From Phoronis australis (taxonomy: Eukaryota > Phoronida > Phoronidae): 53,695 nucleotides of DNA. This document shows positions 51,813-53,695 of this stretch, piece after piece (positions within the stretch are counted from its first letter, which is position 1; every line of letters begins with the position of its first letter). Made by a program: the position numbers and the translations under genes. A model generated the notes under the pieces. It was not told the DNA's origin. It ran no database searches and saw only the letters and a list, made by a program, of their open reading frames with translations. The DNA lies in NCBI GenBank assembly GCA_002633005.1, contig NMRA01000138.1:531970-585664 (forward strand), written 5' to 3'.

Positions 51813-52917
51813 TTTCACCACTCACGGTGCACAGGATGTTTTGGTTTCGTGAAACTGTTTTCAAATGATTTGTTTCCTGAAACATTTGACGTTTTCCAAT
51901 TGTTGTCAACGTGATTCAGCTTAATAAAGTGATACTGAATTATTCATGTCGCTTTTAATAATGGAACATGAGCTGAGAGCACCATCGTTCGCCAGTTTTT
52001 CTCGTAACGATCGAGACTAAACACATGTTTATTTCCGGACTAACAGTACAGGTCTTCATTCTTAAACAACTTGAGGCTGCTGTTACGCGATCGTCTGATA
52101 TTCAAGCTTTTACGCCCCGTCGGTGCTCCTTGTGCTCTTGAATATTTGGAAGTTGTCTAAACCCCTGTATACACACCACACTTTTTCGTATACGACTTTT
52201 CGTATGCTAAAAAAGGTGTGTGTAAGTAGATGTTCCAAATTTGCTGGTAGCGTGACTCATACCTAGATGTGCACAATATGGTTTCACGAAACTGAGCCAT
52301 GTTCATGTGACGAAATCGAGTAGGGTTTTTAATTATCTTAAGAAAAACTCCAGAGAAAAGTTAAGTGCCAGAAACTTACCAGGATGCATGGAAATTTCAC
52401 TTTTTGGCTACAAAAACAAAAAAATGACTTCCCCCCTCCCGACCTCCCCCCCCCTCGGCGCCACGCGCCTAAGATTCCACCTTTGCAGGAATCCTAAATC
52501 CCCATCCTTACTGAAAACGTAGATCCGCGACTGACGTCGATTAGAGCCGAACCGCTTCCATTCCCCTTTCCGCCCCAGATCAATTTAGATACGTGCTGCA
52601 GTGGATACCGTAAGACTGTCAGCTTAATTTTTGAAGGTAGCCAATTGGGGTATACAACTTCACTGCGGTTACCATAGTACAAGTTACATTTGAAGTGAAC
52701 AGACCGATTCAGAGGCCGAATTTTTCCGACAGCAACTGGGCAACTCATACCAGCTTGCTAACTGTTCGGGACTGGTTCCTAGCTTCGACCTACCCGTACA
52801 TGCAGCTGACTCGTACTTTCAAACTCTAGTCTGGTTCAACAGCATGCAATAACTGATTTAGTTCATGGAAGATTTGAATCGATAAAAAGGATGTGTGCTT
52901 TGGTGCGTTTGTACGCG

Positions 52918-53118
52918 TGCTTGACTCAAGCATGTACAATGGGTGCACCCAGGGGGACTCGGGGAGCTCGAACGAGCCCTTCCAATTTGAATCTTGTGGC
53001 CCCCTTTTTTGTTTTTTTTTTGTCCTCGTTGAATTTTTTCAGTAAAATGTCCGCATGCCGGAAATTCGAGCTCCCCTATATTTTAGACTGCCAGTGGATG
53101 CGGGCATGCGTACGTGTA
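52918..53118. mobile_element. MITE, second copy of the 19673 family
   Basis: GGGGAGCTCGAA (52961-52972) and TTCGAGCTCCCC (53065-53076) are exact reverse complements, with gtacgcgtgc and gcatgcgtac-type sequence at the ends. The right part reversed (cgcatccactggcagtctaa and next bases) matches the left part of the element at 19673. Confidence 0.6.
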
Positions 53119-53695
53119 CATGCGTTTGCTTTCGCCGAACTTTGGAAGTATATCGAAATCGCACTTTTACGTTGGCTGTAGCTTTTCAAGTTAAATACCA
53201 AAAATAGCCATAAAAATATGGAAACGTGTGTGTTCAACAACGGTCTGAATGCCCAAACTAAAATGCCCGCTGAACTAGCCCCTAACAGGGTTGCAAGAAA
53301 TATCGCATGGCAAGTTCTTGTAGGTTCAAGAAGATGATAAAAATAACATTAACATATTTTGTCCACGGTATTGAAGCACGTTGCTCTACTAAATATATAA
53401 ACAAACTAATGTAACCTTGGGTATCTTTGGAGAAAAAAAATAAAACAAAAAAGAGAACTTTTCTACCAAATAAAGAAATTGAACTTTTGCCTCAGTCTTC
53501 ACTCTGATGTGTAAGCTTGAAAAATACTAAATTTGCTTTTTCATTGAACTCACAATGATCGTAACCATTAGTTGATTTTTTAATACGTGGCACCAATCCT
53601 GCATATTTCTTTTTGTGCTAGAAATTCTGAACATGCCCTGAGGCCGAAATAGCCCCTCCCCCCGCCCCATGCGGCTTGCCGGCCGGCCACGGGCC
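53119..53695. other. no gene seen; GC-rich edge
   Basis: AT-rich until 53640, then cccctccccccgccccatgc and ggccggccacgggcc at the window end, similar in style to the C-rich ends of the hAT-like elements. Probably the start of another element cut by the window. Confidence 0.4.

Larger units (their letters stand above)
50159..52533 (+). mobile_element. decayed hAT-like transposon, 2.4 kb
   Basis: The left end CAAAGTGGCGGATCTAC and right end, reversed, CAGTCGCGGATCTAC match apart from two bases. ACGT flanks both ends (50155-50158 and 52534-52537), shorter than the usual 8 bp. Inside lies a broken transposase remnant. C runs near both ends. Confidence 0.6.

Noticed and set aside
1-53695. CRISPR array, bacterial operon or phage module
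   Set aside because: Spliced eukaryotic genes, no prokaryotic gene packing; the tandem repeats have no spacers.

Overview
The window is nuclear DNA of an animal. Short exons are separated by introns of a few hundred bases to 5 kb with GT-AG borders, and the space between is filled with minisatellites, SINEs, snap-back elements and DNA-transposon remains. The proteins resemble bilaterian orthologues closely enough to name, but their repeats match none I know from vertebrates. A marine invertebrate, possibly a deuterostome such as a hemichordate, echinoderm or lancelet, is the best guess. That is inference only.

Three conserved genes can be rebuilt exon by exon with matching splice phases. (1) RCE1, plus strand, exons 3417-12148: the ER membrane protease that removes -aaX from prenylated CAAX proteins. 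Seven internal exons and the terminal exon are present. The first exon (about 60 residues) was not found and probably lies left of the window. (2) ZC3H14 (Nab2 orthologue), plus strand, 20790-36138: a complete 14-exon, 662-residue nuclear poly(A)-binding protein with an N-terminal PWI-like fold and five C-terminal CCCH fingers. (3) EIF3K, minus strand, 49600-40898: a complete 7-exon, 207-residue subunit k of translation initiation factor 3. RCE1 and ZC3H14 are in tandem; ZC3H14 and EIF3K converge. All three act on general cell processes (protein prenyl processing, mRNA tailing and export, translation start), and nothing suggests an operon or a joint pathway.

Region by region: 1-3416 upstream or intron-1 sequence of RCE1 with a 61-bp minisatellite and small fold-backs; 3417-12148 RCE1, whose introns hold a roughly 150-bp repeat family with CTCF-like motifs, a near-perfect palindrome and a 20-bp minisatellite; 12149-20789 intergenic, with a tRNA-derived SINE bearing a 14-bp target duplication, minisatellites, a probable assembly duplication next to an N, a 382-bp diverged tandem duplication and a MITE; 20790-36138 ZC3H14 with SINE pieces and repeats in its introns; 36139-40654 intergenic repeats in the opposite orientation; 40655-40918 a 24-bp minisatellite that contains the EIF3K stop codon; 40898-49600 EIF3K, whose first intron carries two long inverted repeats and a TIR element; 49601-53695 upstream of EIF3K, with a CTCF-like site, a tiny MITE with 8-bp target duplications, and a decayed hAT element.

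I saw no novel protein-coding system. The most interesting signals are the repeat family carrying CTCF-core-like sites, the two large inverted repeats transcribed inside one EIF3K intron, and the EIF3K C-terminus that ends inside a minisatellite.
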